NCBI RefSeq assembly: GCF_945957525.1
Contig: NZ_CAMFLA010000014.1
Span: 1-64,000 of the forward strand
Direction: 5' to 3'
Source: an uncultured Aquitalea sp.
GTDB lineage: Bacteria > Pseudomonadota > Gammaproteobacteria > Burkholderiales > Chromobacteriaceae
DNA: 64,000 bases
The notes under the pieces are model-generated. The model saw only the letters and a program-made list of their open reading frames with translations, had not been told where the DNA came from and made no database searches. The position numbers and the translations under genes are program-made. Shown here piece after piece: positions 37,714-47,147 of this stretch; the first letter of the stretch is position 1; each line of letters begins with the position of its first letter.

Positions 37714-39018
37714 TCAGGCCAACAGCAAGGCCAGGTTGGCGGCGATGATCACGACAAACAGCAACCAGCCCGCCGCCAGCACCCAAGCCGGCGCGGCGTG
37801 ACTGCCCATCACCGCCCGATCGCCGTTTAGCCGCAGTAGCGGCCACATCGCCAGCGGCAGCTGCAGGCTCAACACCACCTGACTCCACACCAGCAAGGGC
37901 CCTACCGCCTGCTCGCCCTGCCAGAGGATGCCGGCAAAGGCGGGCAGCAGCGCCAGCGAACGCGTGATCAGTCGGCGCTGATAGCAGGGAATGCGGATAT
38001 GCAGGAAACCATCCATGATCACCTGCCCGGCCACCGTGCCGGTAAGGGTGGCGCTCTGCCCGGCAGCCAGCAGCGCCACACCGAACAGCAGCGCCGCCAT
38101 GGAGCCCGCCAACGGCCGGATCAGCTCATGCGCATCGGCGATGTCGGTCACGGTGGTATGTCCCGCCGCATGGAAAGCGCTACCCGCCAGCACCAGAATC
38201 GCCCCGTTCACCAGCATGGCCAGCAACAGCGAACCGATGGTATCGATGCGGCACAGCAGCAAGGTTTGCCGAAGGGCGTCCGGGCCGCCCTCTACCTTGC
38301 GCGTTTGCACCACGGAAGAATGCAGGTAGAGATTGTGCGGCATGATGGTGGCCCCCATGATGCCCAAGGCCAGTATCAGCGCATGGCGACCTTCACCCTC
38401 GGGCAGGGCGGGACGCAGGCCGGCAGCCACTTGCCCCCAGTCGGTAGGCAGCATCGACAGCTGCAACAGGAAACACAGGGTGATGGTGGCGATCAGTCCC
38501 AGCACGATGGCTTCCAGCTGACGAAAACCCTTGCCCTTCAGTCCCAGCACAATCAGGGTGTCGAAGGCCGTCAGCGCCACGCCCCACAGCAAGGGCACCC
38601 CCAGCAGCAACTTGAAGGCCAGCGCGCAGCCAAGCACCTCGGCCACATCGCAAGCGATGATGGATACCTCGGCGCTCAGCCAGTGACATAGGCGTCCGAA
38701 GCGGCCGTAACGCTGATGGCTGGCCTGCGCCAGATCCATGCCGGTCACCAGCCCCAGCCGCGCCGCCAGCATCTGCAGCAGCATGGCGGCCATGCCGGAC
38801 AGCATCACCACCCATAACAGCTGATAGCCAAAACGCGAGCCGGCCTCGATATCGGTGGCCCAATTGCCCGGATCCATATAGCCCACCGCCACCAGAAGGC
38901 CGGGGCCGACAAAACGGCGCAGACGTTGGCCGAAGGGCTGGCGGGCATCGATGCGCACACTGCCGTTGACCTCGGCGGGACAAAAGGGCGCGGTGGCCGT
39001 GGTGGGAAGTGAAAACAT
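37714..39018 (-). CDS. mntH: Nramp-family Mn2+/divalent metal:H+ symporter MntH
   Basis: A 434-residue, 11-helix transporter. The Nramp signatures are present: first-helix metal site GYMDPGNWATDIEAGS and sixth-helix GIMGATIMPHNLYLHSSVVQ. SAEVSIIACDVAEVLGCAL lies between. I start at ATG 39018 (MFSLPTTATAPF). The frame is open 31 codons further up and the ribosome site is poor. I see no obvious MntR/Fur box in the 154 bp upstream. Confidence 0.92.
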   Translation of the reverse strand: MFSLPTTATAPFCPAEVNGSVRIDARQPFGQRLRRFVGPGLLVAVGYMDPGNWATDIEAGSRFGYQLLWVVMLSGMAAMLLQMLAARLGLVTGMDLAQASHQRYGRFGRLCHWLSAEVSIIACDVAEVLGCALAFKLLLGVPLLWGVALTAFDTLIVLGLKGKGFRQLEAIVLGLIATITLCFLLQLSMLPTDWGQVAAGLRPALPEGEGRHALILALGIMGATIMPHNLYLHSSVVQTRKVEGGPDALRQTLLLCRIDTIGSLLLAMLVNGAILVLAGSAFHAAGHTTVTDIADAHELIRPLAGSMAALLFGVALLAAGQSATLTGTVAGQVIMDGFLHIRIPCYQRRLITRSLALLPAFAGILWQGEQAVGPLLVWSQVVLSLQLPLAMWPLLRLNGDRAVMGSHAAPAWVLAAGWLLFVVIIAANLALLLA

Positions 39019-39172
39019 GAAAAGGTCCAGAGTGGATGCGACCGGTTGCAGCAAGCGCGCCGCGCCGCCCGCAAACGCCAAGCCTGGCTCGTCCGCCGAT
39101 GGACTCAACAAGACCAGGCTGACGGAAAAGCGGTGAAGTCAGGCGGGACCACAGCCATCGCCCGGCCGGCGA

Positions 39173-39811
39173 TCAGGGCTGATGCGGCATGCTGTCGGCC
39201 GCCAGTTGCACCATGGGCGGCGGCGTCCAGGCCCACTGGCGCTTCCAGGCGCCAATCACCAGATTAGGGTATTCCGGCTTGCCCAGGCTGCCGTTGTAGC
39301 GGCCCAGCGCGCGATAGAGATTGCCGCGCTCCATGTCCAGATAATGACGCAGGATGGTGCAGCCGTAGCGCAGATTAAGCGTGAGATCGAAGAGATTGTG
39401 CTGCGGCGTGCCGATCTGCCGCACCCAGAACGGCATGACCTGCATCAGCCCGCGCGCGCCGGCACCGGAGATGGCGTATTTCTTGAAGCCGCTTTCTACC
39501 TGGATCAGTCCCAACACCATTTGCGGGTCAAGGCCGGCCCGTACGGATTCGTACTGAATGGCGGTGAGCAGGCGCTCGCGCATCCAGGGGTCGGGAATGC
39601 GTTTTTCCAGCCGACTGGACATCTCCGCCAGCCAGTACACGCCCTCCTGCGGATTGGCGAACACCAGCCGCGGCGCGTTGACGTCGGAAATGCTGCGACT
39701 CATCGCCGACGCCACATTGGCGGACAGCTCCTCCTCTTTCTGCGCGCCGGCCCACGCGGGCCGCAAGGCCAGCGCTAAGAGGAAGGCGCACAGGAAGAGG
39801 ACGGGTTTCAT
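39173..39811 (-). CDS. Periplasmic lytic transglycosylase, SLT (LT1) domain
   Basis: A 212-residue protein with a signal peptide (LFLCAFLLALALRPAWA, cleavage near 21) and a C-terminal goose-lysozyme-like SLT domain. The catalytic Glu is in LGLIQVESGFKKYAISGAGA, followed by RGLMQVMPFW and LGRYNGSLGKPEYPN. It cleaves peptidoglycan to 1,6-anhydromuropeptides, the substrates recycled by AmpD (see 43971). Its ATG shares a base with the proS stop (TGATG). Confidence 0.93.
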   Translation of the reverse strand: MKPVLFLCAFLLALALRPAWAGAQKEEELSANVASAMSRSISDVNAPRLVFANPQEGVYWLAEMSSRLEKRIPDPWMRERLLTAIQYESVRAGLDPQMVLGLIQVESGFKKYAISGAGARGLMQVMPFWVRQIGTPQHNLFDLTLNLRYGCTILRHYLDMERGNLYRALGRYNGSLGKPEYPNLVIGAWKRQWAWTPPPMVQLAADSMPHQP

Positions 39812-41517
39812 CAGGCCAGACGCGAGAGAACATGCTCCAGCATAGCATCCGGGGCTACGGCCGTTGCGGCGGCATCGCGGCGATGCTGGTATTCCATCTT
39901 GCCTTCCTTCAGGCCGCGGTCGCCGATCGTGATGCGGTGCGGCGCACCGATCAGTTCCCAGTCGGCGAACATCGCACCCGGGCGCTCGCCGCGGTCGTCG
40001 ATCAGCACATCCACGCCCTTGGCCAGCAGCGCGTCGTACAGACTGTCGGCAGCGGCCTTCACCTCGGCGGAACGGTCGTAACCCACCGGGCAGATCACTA
40101 CGGCGAACGGGGCGATGTTGTCCGGCCAGATGATGCCGCGCTCGTCGTGATTCTGCTCGATGGCCGCACCCAGAATACGGGTAACGCCGATGCCGTAGCA
40201 GCCCATTTCGAAAGGCTTGGGTTTGCCGTCTTCATCGAGGAAGGTGGCGTTCATGGCGGAGGAGTACTTGGTGCCCAGGTAGAACACGTGACCCACTTCG
40301 ATGCCGCGCTGGATGGCCAGCGCGCCCTTGCCGTCCGGGCTCGGGTCGCCGGCCACCACGTTGCGGATGTCGGCCACTTCCGGCTCGGGACAATCGCGGC
40401 CGAAGTTCGCGCCGGTGTAGTGCTGGTCGTCTTCATTGGCGCCGATAACGAAATCCGCCATCTTGGCCACGGTGCGGTCGGCCACGATGCGGCCCTTGAA
40501 GCCCACCGGGCCCAGCGAACCGGGATTCGCGCCGAAAGCTTCGCGGATCAAGGCCGGGGAAGCCATGGTCAGCGGCTTTTTGATGCCGGCTACTTTCTCG
40601 GCCTTCACTTCGTTCAGTTCGTGATCGCCGCGCACCATCATCAGTACGGCGTCGCCTTCCGCGCCCTCCACCACCACGGCCTTCACGGTGACGGCGATGT
40701 CGATGTTGAGGAAGTTCACCAGATCGGCGATGGTTTTCACCTTGGGCGTATGCACCTTGGTCAGCGCGGCGGCGGGAGCAGGGCGCTCGCCGGCCGGGGC
40801 CACGGCTTCGGCCAACTCGATGTTGGCGGCGTAGTCGGAGTCCGGGCAGTAGATGATGGCGTCTTCGCCGGTGTCGGCGATCACCTGGAATTCGTGCGAG
40901 CGGTCGCCGCCGATGGCGCCGGTATCGGCCGCCACGGCGCGGTAGGTCAGGCCCAGGCGGTCGAAGATGCGGCAATAGGCGGCGTACATGGTGTCGTAGC
41001 TCTTGCCTGCGTCTTCCTGAGTGCGGTCGAAGGAGTAGGCGTCCTTCATGGTGAACTCGCGGCCGCGCATCACGCCGAAACGCGGACGGCGTTCATCGCG
41101 GAACTTGGTCTGGATCTGATAGAAGTTCTTCGGCAGCGCGCGGTAGCTGCGCAGTTCGTTGCGGGCGATGTCGGTGATGACTTCTTCAGCGGTAGGCTGC
41201 AGGGCGAAATCGCGCTCATGGCGATCCTTGAAGCGCAGCATTTCCTCGCCCATGGTGTCCCAGCGGCCGGATTCCTGCCACAGGCCGGCCGGCTGCACCA
41301 CCGGCAGCGATACTTCGATCGCGCCGGAGCGGTTCATTTCTTCGCGCACGATGTTCTCCACCTTGCGCAGCACGCGCAGGCCCATCGGCATCCAGGAATA
41401 AATACCGGCCGCCACTTTGCGGATGAAGCCGGCGCGGATCATCAGCTTCTGGCTGATGATGTCGGCGTCGGCGGGGGCTTCTTTCAGGGTAGAGATGAAA
41501 AACTGCGTCGCGCGCAT
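39811..41517 (-). CDS. proS: Prolyl-tRNA synthetase, bacterial type with editing domain
   Basis: A 568-residue class II synthetase. Motif 1 region is [20 protein letters not shown], motif 2 is [20 protein letters not shown], and motif 3 is [20 protein letters not shown]. Between motifs 2 and 3 is the YbaK-like Ala-tRNA(Pro) editing insertion (about 230-390), with the anticodon-binding domain at the end. ATG 41517 has AAGGA 6 nt before it. Confidence 0.97.
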   Translation of the reverse strand: MRATQFFISTLKEAPADADIISQKLMIRAGFIRKVAAGIYSWMPMGLRVLRKVENIVREEMNRSGAIEVSLPVVQPAGLWQESGRWDTMGEEMLRFKDRHERDFALQPTAEEVITDIARNELRSYRALPKNFYQIQTKFRDERRPRFGVMRGREFTMKDAYSFDRTQEDAGKSYDTMYAAYCRIFDRLGLTYRAVAADTGAIGGDRSHEFQVIADTGEDAIIYCPDSDYAANIELAEAVAPAGERPAPAAALTKVHTPKVKTIADLVNFLNIDIAVTVKAVVVEGAEGDAVLMMVRGDHELNEVKAEKVAGIKKPLTMASPALIREAFGANPGSLGPVGFKGRIVADRTVAKMADFVIGANEDDQHYTGANFGRDCPEPEVADIRNVVAGDPSPDGKGALAIQRGIEVGHVFYLGTKYSSAMNATFLDEDGKPKPFEMGCYGIGVTRILGAAIEQNHDERGIIWPDNIAPFAVVICPVGYDRSAEVKAAADSLYDALLAKGVDVLIDDRGERPGAMFADWELIGAPHRITIGDRGLKEGKMEYQHRRDAAATAVAPDAMLEHVLSRLA

Positions 41518-41847
41518 GATGCGTCCTTGGAATTCGGCTAAATAGTAGGGGATTGTAGCGTTTAGCACGGCAATGGGGAAAGCTCCCCGCCCGGCGCGCG
41601 TTTCGGCGGCAAAGCCTTGATGGGCCAAGGTTTGCCGAAGAACCAGCCTGAAACGCCCCGTGAGCGACCGCCCAAGGCTGTCGCTTTCCCCACACAGGGC
41701 CGGGAGAAATACCGGCCGGCGGGCAGGCTACGCTTGGCTGCCCACGGGCACAGTAGTAACCTTCGCGCTCACAGGCCATCCGTTTTGCGCAGTGCAGCAA
41801 GACGCCGCCGAGCGGATGAACCCTCAACTACACAAAGAACACACACA
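41518..41847. other. 330-bp divergent region between proS and kup
   Basis: No gene is evident. A 6-bp GC hairpin (GGCCGG 41698-41703 with CCGGCC 41712-41717) lies about 130 nt before kup. The kup ATG has only a weak AAAGAA upstream. I looked for a c-di-AMP (ydaO) riboswitch, known before potassium transporters, and could not match it. Confidence 0.4.
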
Positions 41848-43713
41848 ATGCAGGCTCACAACAAACAAGCCATGGCCGGCCTTACACTGGCCGCGCTGGG
41901 CGTGGTGTACGGCGATATCGGCACCAGCCCGCTTTACACCCTGCGCGAATGTTTGACCGGCCACGGCCTCACGACCACCCCCGACAACATCCTTGGCATC
42001 CTGTCCCTGATTTTCTGGTCGCTCATCTTCGTGGTGTCCATCAAGTACGTGGCCTTCGTGCTGCGTGCCGACAACCACGGCGAAGGCGGCATCATGGCCC
42101 TGATGGCGCTGGCGCGGCACTACATCACCCACAATTCCCGCTGGAAGGTGGTATTGCTGGGCCTGTTCGGCGCTTCGCTGTTCTACGGCGACGCCATCAT
42201 CACGCCCGCCGTCTCGGTGCTGTCCGCCGCTGAAGGCCTCATCGTACTCAATCCCTCGTTCGGCCCCTTGGTGCTGCCCATCGCCATTGCCGTGCTGGTG
42301 GGCCTGTTCCTGCTGCAACGCTTCGGCACTGCCAGTGTGGGCATGATGTTCGGACCGGTAATGCTGCTGTGGTTCTCGGTGCTTGGCGTGCTGGGCATGA
42401 TCCACATCGTGCAGACTCCGGCCGTGCTGGCCGCCATCAATCCGTGGTATGCGTTCAACTTCCTCTTCCATCACGGTGTTGGCGCCTATCTGACGCTGGG
42501 CTCTGTGGTGCTGGCGCTGACCGGCGCGGAAGCCTTGTACGCCGACATGGGCCACTTCGGTAGCAAGCCGATCCGCTTTGCCTGGTACGGCCTGGTGTTG
42601 CCGGCGCTGGTGATGAACTACTTTGGCCAGGGCGCCTTGCTGCTGACCAATCCGAAAGCCATCGAAAACCCCTTCTTTCTGCTGGCTCCGCAATGGGCGC
42701 TGCTGCCGCTGATCATCATGGCCACGCTGGCCACCGTGATCGCGTCGCAAGCCGTGATTTCCGGCGCCTACTCGCTGACTCGCCAAGCCATCCAGCTGGG
42801 TTACAGCCCGCGCATGGAGATTTCGCATACCAATGAGAAGGAAATCGGCCAGATCTACCTGCCCTTCGTCAACTGGGCACTGCTGGTTGCCGTCTTGGTG
42901 GTGGTGCTGACCTTCCAGTCCTCCAGCAGCCTGGCCGCTGCTTACGGCATCGCCGTCACCGGCACCATGCTGATCACCACCACGCTGTTCTTCGTCGTGG
43001 CGCGCGTCAACTGGCGCTGGCCGCTGCCGATCGCCTTGGGCATCACCGTGCTGTTCGGCATCATCGACATCGCCTTCTTCAGCGCCAACCTGCTCAAGCT
43101 GTTCTCCGGAGGCTGGCTGCCCCTGGTGCTGGGTCTGGTGATTTTCCTGCTGATGACCACCTGGAAGCAGGGCCGCGAACTGCTGTTCAAACGCCTGCGC
43201 GAACAGGCGCTGCCGCTGGACAGCTTTGTCGAGAACCTCGAAGCCTACCCCCCCACCCGCGTACAGGGCACGGCGGTATTCCTCACCAGCACCCTGCACG
43301 GCGTGCCGCACGCGCTCTTGCACAACCTCAAGCACAACAAGGTGTTGCACGATCGCATTGTGCTGATGACCATCCGCACCGAGGATGTGCCCTATGTGGC
43401 CAAGGATCAGCGTCTGGAAGTGGTGCAGATGTCGCCCTCGTTCTGGCGCGTAGTGGCCCGCTACGGCTTCAAGGAAGACCCGAGCGTGCTGGATGTGCTG
43501 GCAGGTTGCGAAGCGCAGAATCTGGCGTTCGAACTGATGGACACCTCGTTCTTCCTCTCGCGAGAAACCATCATTTCCACGGAGCGTCCGGGCATGGCCC
43601 GCTGGCGCGAGCGTCTGTTTGTGTGGATGAGCAAGAATGCGCTGCGCGCCACCGACTTCTTCCAGATTCCCACCAACCGCGTGGTGGAGCTGGGCGCGCA
43701 AGTGGAGCTGTAA
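41848..43713 (+). CDS. kup: Low-affinity K+ uptake protein Kup (KUP/HAK family)
   Basis: A 621-residue K+:H+ symporter, full length. The N-terminal LAALGVVYGDIGTSPLYTLR is diagnostic. About 12 helices follow, with LRADNHGEGGIMALMALA, SLFYGDAIITPAVSVLSAAE, and a cytoplasmic C-terminal domain (VQGTAVFLTSTLHGVPHALL). The frame is open 77 codons upstream of ATG 41848, but only from this ATG does it match the family. Confidence 0.95.
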   Translation: MQAHNKQAMAGLTLAALGVVYGDIGTSPLYTLRECLTGHGLTTTPDNILGILSLIFWSLIFVVSIKYVAFVLRADNHGEGGIMALMALARHYITHNSRWKVVLLGLFGASLFYGDAIITPAVSVLSAAEGLIVLNPSFGPLVLPIAIAVLVGLFLLQRFGTASVGMMFGPVMLLWFSVLGVLGMIHIVQTPAVLAAINPWYAFNFLFHHGVGAYLTLGSVVLALTGAEALYADMGHFGSKPIRFAWYGLVLPALVMNYFGQGALLLTNPKAIENPFFLLAPQWALLPLIIMATLATVIASQAVISGAYSLTRQAIQLGYSPRMEISHTNEKEIGQIYLPFVNWALLVAVLVVVLTFQSSSSLAAAYGIAVTGTMLITTTLFFVVARVNWRWPLPIALGITVLFGIIDIAFFSANLLKLFSGGWLPLVLGLVIFLLMTTWKQGRELLFKRLREQALPLDSFVENLEAYPPTRVQGTAVFLTSTLHGVPHALLHNLKHNKVLHDRIVLMTIRTEDVPYVAKDQRLEVVQMSPSFWRVVARYGFKEDPSVLDVLAGCEAQNLAFELMDTSFFLSRETIISTERPGMARWRERLFVWMSKNALRATDFFQIPTNRVVELGAQVEL

Positions 43714-43735
43714 TAAAAGTAGTGGCGGCACTACA

Positions 43736-43767
43736 AAAAAAGGCGGGCCTCATGGCCCGCCTTTTTT
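43736..43767 (+). terminator. Terminator after kup
   Basis: A 14-bp perfect stem (AAAAAAGGCGGGCC 43736-43749 with 43754-43767) has a TCAT loop and a T6 tail, 23 nt past the kup stop. It is symmetric and also faces the convergent amidase gene. Confidence 0.92.
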
Positions 43768-43784
43768 CATTTCTACTGATTCTT

Positions 43785-43814
43785 CATCGAGATGTAATCG
43801 TTTACATCTCGATG
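43785..43814. repeat. 13-bp perfect inverted repeat downstream of the kup terminator
   Basis: CATCGAGATGTAA (43785-43797) and TTACATCTCGATG (43802-43814) flank TCGT. There is no T-run directly after either arm, so it is not a usual terminator. It lies in the 257-bp convergent gap between kup and the amidase gene, where no promoter for a known gene is expected. Confidence 0.5.
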
Positions 43815-43970
43815 GCGAAAACCAAAAAAAACATTTCCATTCAACAGCTTGCTGACAAATATTATGCATCGTCCTGATGACGCATCGCAACATATCCCTG
43901 TCATCGGCACGGTTTTACTGCGACTGTCCAAGCAAGAAAAATCGTGAAATTTTACTATGTAGCACCACTG

Positions 43971-45002
43971 CTACATCGGCAACCCGATTTCAGCTCGGGC
44001 GCGCACCCAGTCGAACCAGGGGCCAGGGTCGGTCTTGCGGCCCGGCGCAATATGCTCGTGCCCGGTCATTGCGCGCAAAGGCAGCCGGCTTTTAAGCTCT
44101 GCCGCCAGCGCCTCGAGCATGCGGTACTGCGCATCGGCAAAGGGCTCGAAGTCGCAACCCTCCATCTCCACCCCGATGGAAAAGTCATTGCAGCGCTCCC
44201 GACCCTCCCATTGCGATGCGCCGGCGTGCCAGGCGCGCTTGTGCACCGGAACGAATTGCAGCAATTGGCCATTGCGGCGGATGAAGAAATGGGCGGAGAC
44301 CCGCAAATCGCGCAGTTGGCCGAAGAAAGGATGCGCCTCCGGGTCCAGATGATTGGTGAACAACTGCTCCACCGCAGGCCCGCCATAGCGATACGGCGGC
44401 AGGCTGATATTGTGGATCACCAAGAGTTCCGGCACGCCGGTTTCCCGTTCGTCGCAATTGGGAGACGGTATCTGGCGCGCTTCGCGCACCCAGCCCGACT
44501 CGTCCAGATGCAACGCCGGCAAGGGCGCTTGTCGACGATAGTTCAGCCGCCACAGCAGCAGCCCGTCGCTGGTGCTCCAGCGCTGCTCCAGCACAAAACC
44601 CGCCTTGTGATACAAGGCCACGGCGGCCGCATTCACCTCCGCCGTGTCCACGCTCACCTCTTCGCTCCCGGGCAAGAGATGGTTGAGCAGGTGGTTCAGC
44701 AGGCGATAGCCCCACCCTTCGCCAAAACGCGCCGGGTCCACCACGGTGCGCTCGATGTGAAAGCCGCCCTGCTGCCGCGCGCTGACCACCAGCACCCCGC
44801 ACAGGGTCTCGCCCTCGAACGCGCCCAACACGCGATGCGGGCTGCGCGCCACCTCGTCCGCCTGCGACCACATCAGCGGCAACGCCGGGTAGGATAGCCA
44901 GTCCGCCTCCACCTGATGCGCCGCCAGCTGGATGCGCAGCGCTTCGGCCAACAGGGCCGGGTCGTTGCGCGGCAGGTCCTTCACGACAAATGGTGCGTCC
45001 AT
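43971..45002 (-). CDS. GNAT acetyltransferase-AmpD amidase fusion
   Basis: A 343-residue two-domain protein. Residues about 5-155 look like a GNAT fold: VLGAFEGETLCGVLVVSA, a central FHIERTVVDPARFGEGWGYR leading to the acyl-CoA helix, and VNAAAVALYHKAGFVLEQRW. Residues about 180-343 are a full AmpD-type amidase: H197 in LLVIHNISLPP, E279 in IGVEMEGCDF, H315 and D325 in TGHEHIAPGRKTDPGPW. AmpD cleaves L-Ala from anhydro-muropeptides in cell-wall recycling. No stop separates the domains. ATG 45002 has AAAGGGA upstream. The acetyl acceptor is unknown. Confidence 0.9.
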   Translation of the reverse strand: MDAPFVVKDLPRNDPALLAEALRIQLAAHQVEADWLSYPALPLMWSQADEVARSPHRVLGAFEGETLCGVLVVSARQQGGFHIERTVVDPARFGEGWGYRLLNHLLNHLLPGSEEVSVDTAEVNAAAVALYHKAGFVLEQRWSTSDGLLLWRLNYRRQAPLPALHLDESGWVREARQIPSPNCDERETGVPELLVIHNISLPPYRYGGPAVEQLFTNHLDPEAHPFFGQLRDLRVSAHFFIRRNGQLLQFVPVHKRAWHAGASQWEGRERCNDFSIGVEMEGCDFEPFADAQYRMLEALAAELKSRLPLRAMTGHEHIAPGRKTDPGPWFDWVRARAEIGLPM

Positions 45003-45382
45003 GCTTTTCCCTTTTTCATCGGCGGGCGGCCACAACAGGCCGGAGCGCCAGCATAATGGCAGCGAGGCGCGGAGAAAACCCCGCTTGTCCCCTGCGGTTT
45101 GACTTTGCGCAAGCGCGCCCAGGCCTTCTGGCGACAACCACGAGGATTGCCCTCCCCGCCTTGTGGCGTTCAGGCGACCGTCTCGCAGCGCTTAGGCCCG
45201 CTAACAACACCGCTGATTCTGCGTTGCGCCTCCTTGCCGTACTCCAGTACTGCCTGCGTTGGCGCGCTTTGGCTCAGGGTCTCTGCGAGGTGTTGTTAGC
45301 GGCGCTTAGTTGAGCAGGGTCATGGTTTTTTGCATTGCAGCACGGCACACTCGATTGAACTGTCAACCGGAGACCCCCCACC
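45003..45382. other. 380-bp gap holding repeat copy B
   Basis: This gap carries the upstream region of the GNAT-AmpD gene (-), repeat copy B (45200-45302) and the leader of the hemerythrin gene (+), which has GGAG about 12 nt before ATG 45383. I see no gene in it. Confidence 0.5.
45200..45302. repeat. 103-bp dispersed repeat, copy B
   Basis: It pairs with copy A (29681-29783) in length and about 75% of bases. The ends are inverted repeats with a 13-bp perfect match (CGCTAACAACACC at 45199-45211, GGTGTTGTTAGCG at 45289-45301). It contains an inner GTACTCCAGTAC hairpin. It has no coding capacity. Confidence 0.8.
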
Positions 45383-45919
45383 ATGCTTACTCTCAATGAC
45401 ATCGGCAAATCAGGCGGTGCCACTTTCGAGCAACCGCTGGACATGCTGCTCGCCTGTCACGACAAGATCCGCCGCTTTTGCGACCAGCTGGACAAGCTGC
45501 CGGCCTATATCGCCGAGCACGGCGTCAACGAGCCGGTGAAAAACACCATCGACAGCGTGGTGCGCTACTTCGACGTGGCCGGCCCCGCTCACCACACCGA
45601 CGAGGAAGAAGAGCTGTTCCCCGTCCTGCTGGAGCGCGTGCCGGACGCCGCGCCGCGCATCGAGCAACTGTCGGCCGAGCACGGCTATCTGCATTCCTGC
45701 TGGAACGCCATCCGCGATGATCTGGTGGCACTGCGCAACGGCGACATCAAATCCATCAGCCAGAATGCGGTGGAAGAATTCGTACGCCAGTACCGCGAGC
45801 ATGCCGCCTCGGAAGAGGCCTGGCTGATTCCCACTGCCGACCACGCGTTGACAGACGAAGAAAAACGTCAGGCAGGCCGCCGCATGGCGGCGCGCCGCCA
45901 ACAGGCCGCGGCCAGCTGA
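45383..45919 (+). CDS. Hemerythrin HHE domain protein
   Basis: A 178-residue helical protein with di-iron ligands in MLLACHDKIRRFCDQLDKLP, AHHTDEEEELFPVLLERV, LSAEHGYLHSCW and QYREHAASEEAWLIP, the HxxxE/H pattern of bacterial hemerythrin-like proteins. Likely binds O2 or NO or senses iron; the exact role cannot be read from sequence. Monocistronic, followed by a terminator shared with the convergent transaldolase gene. Confidence 0.9.
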   Translation: MLTLNDIGKSGGATFEQPLDMLLACHDKIRRFCDQLDKLPAYIAEHGVNEPVKNTIDSVVRYFDVAGPAHHTDEEEELFPVLLERVPDAAPRIEQLSAEHGYLHSCWNAIRDDLVALRNGDIKSISQNAVEEFVRQYREHAASEEAWLIPTADHALTDEEKRQAGRRMAARRQQAAAS

Positions 45920-45937
45920 TACTGCGCCGTCCGCACA

Positions 45938-45965
45938 AAAAAGGGATGCCGAGGCATCCCTTTTT
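45938..45965. terminator. Bidirectional terminator between the hemerythrin and transaldolase genes
   Basis: A 13-bp perfect stem (AAAAAGGGATGCC 45938-45950 with 45953-45965) has a GA centre and A/T tails on both sides, placed between two convergent genes. Confidence 0.92.
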
Positions 45966-45995
45966 CTTTCATTGCCAATGCCGTGCAAACGGCGC

Positions 45996-47057
45996 TCAGG
46001 CGGTGAGCTTCAGCAACTGCTCGAAGGCGTCGTCGAACAGCTTGAGGCCGTCCTGTTGCAGCTTCTCGCCCACAGCCGGCAGATCAATGCCGCTGGCGGC
46101 GGCATCGGCCAAAACCCGCAGCGCGCCTTCGGCGTCCATCGGCAGGGTCAGCGCGGCAGTGCCGTGGTCGCGGAAAGCCGCCAGCGTGCCGTCCGGCACG
46201 GTATTGACGGTTTCGTCGCCGATCAGGCTTTCCACGTACAGCACGTCGGAGTAAGCCGCGTTCTTGGTGCCAGTGGATGCCCACAGCAGGAACTGCGGAC
46301 GCGCCCCGGCCGCCTTGAGGGCGGCGAATTCCCCACCATGGAAGCGCGCCTGATAGCGGGCATAGGCCGCCTTGGACAGCGCAATGGCCACTTTGCCTTG
46401 CAGCGGCGCCGGCAGTTGCGGGTCCAGCAGGCTGTCCACGCGCGACAGGAAGAAGCTGGCCACGGCCTTGACGCCGGACACCGCTTCACCGGCTGCCAGG
46501 CGGGCGCTCAGGCCTGCGATGTAGGCATCCCACACCGCTTCCACCTGCGGCAGGCTGAACAGCAGCGTGATGTTGACGTTGACGCCTTCGCGGGTCAGCG
46601 CCTGGAAGGCGCGGATGCCTTCCGGCGTGGCCGGGATCTTGATCATGGCGTTGGGGCGGGCAATCTCGGCCCACAAACGGCGGGCGGCCGCCAGGGTGCC
46701 CGCCTCGTCGCGCGACAGCGCCGGCGACACTTCCAGACTCACATAGCCGTCATCGCCGCCAGTGGCCTGATACTGCGGCAGCAACAGGTCGCAGGCGGCC
46801 TGGATGTCCGGCACCACCAGCGCTTCGTAACGCTGCTCGGCGCTCAGGCCGGCATCCTGCTTCAGGCGCGCCAGATCGTCCTGATAGCGGGCGTCGGTGC
46901 TGATGGCCTTGTAAAAAATAGCCGGATTGGAGGTGACGCCGGCAATGCCGTCATCTTGCAACAGGCGGGACAGTTCGCCGGAGGCGATTAGTTCGCGGGA
47001 CAGATTATCCAGCCAGATACGTTGGCCGAAGGGACGAATGGATTGCAGACGATTCAT
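45996..47057 (-). CDS. tal: Transaldolase
   Basis: A 353-residue TIM-barrel enzyme of the non-oxidative pentose phosphate pathway. IWLDNLSRELIASGELSRLL with GIAGVTSNPAIFYKAI is typical of the longer actinobacterial/cyanobacterial/betaproteobacterial class. VSLEVSPALSRDE follows, then the Schiff-base Lys in ARPNAMIKIPATPEGIRAFQ and LLWASTGTKNAAYSDVLYVE. ATG 47057 is the family start. Confidence 0.94.
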   Translation of the reverse strand: MNRLQSIRPFGQRIWLDNLSRELIASGELSRLLQDDGIAGVTSNPAIFYKAISTDARYQDDLARLKQDAGLSAEQRYEALVVPDIQAACDLLLPQYQATGGDDGYVSLEVSPALSRDEAGTLAAARRLWAEIARPNAMIKIPATPEGIRAFQALTREGVNVNITLLFSLPQVEAVWDAYIAGLSARLAAGEAVSGVKAVASFFLSRVDSLLDPQLPAPLQGKVAIALSKAAYARYQARFHGGEFAALKAAGARPQFLLWASTGTKNAAYSDVLYVESLIGDETVNTVPDGTLAAFRDHGTAALTLPMDAEGALRVLADAAASGIDLPAVGEKLQQDGLKLFDDAFEQLLKLTA

Positions 47058-47147
47058 GGTGTGTCCGGAGAAAGCAGGGAGGTGCGGCAGAATGGGACAT
47101 CCTAGCGCGCCGGCACCGACACGCCAAGATGCTTGCAGCAAATGTCG

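Noticed and set aside
41518-41847. A possible c-di-AMP or other riboswitch before kup
   Set aside because: Only one short GC hairpin could be found. I could not match the conserved blocks of ydaO or other known riboswitches.
43813-43878. A 21-codon + strand peptide (MAKTKKNIS...) after the kup terminator
   Set aside because: Too short to support, no ribosome site, and its start lies in the arm of an inverted repeat.
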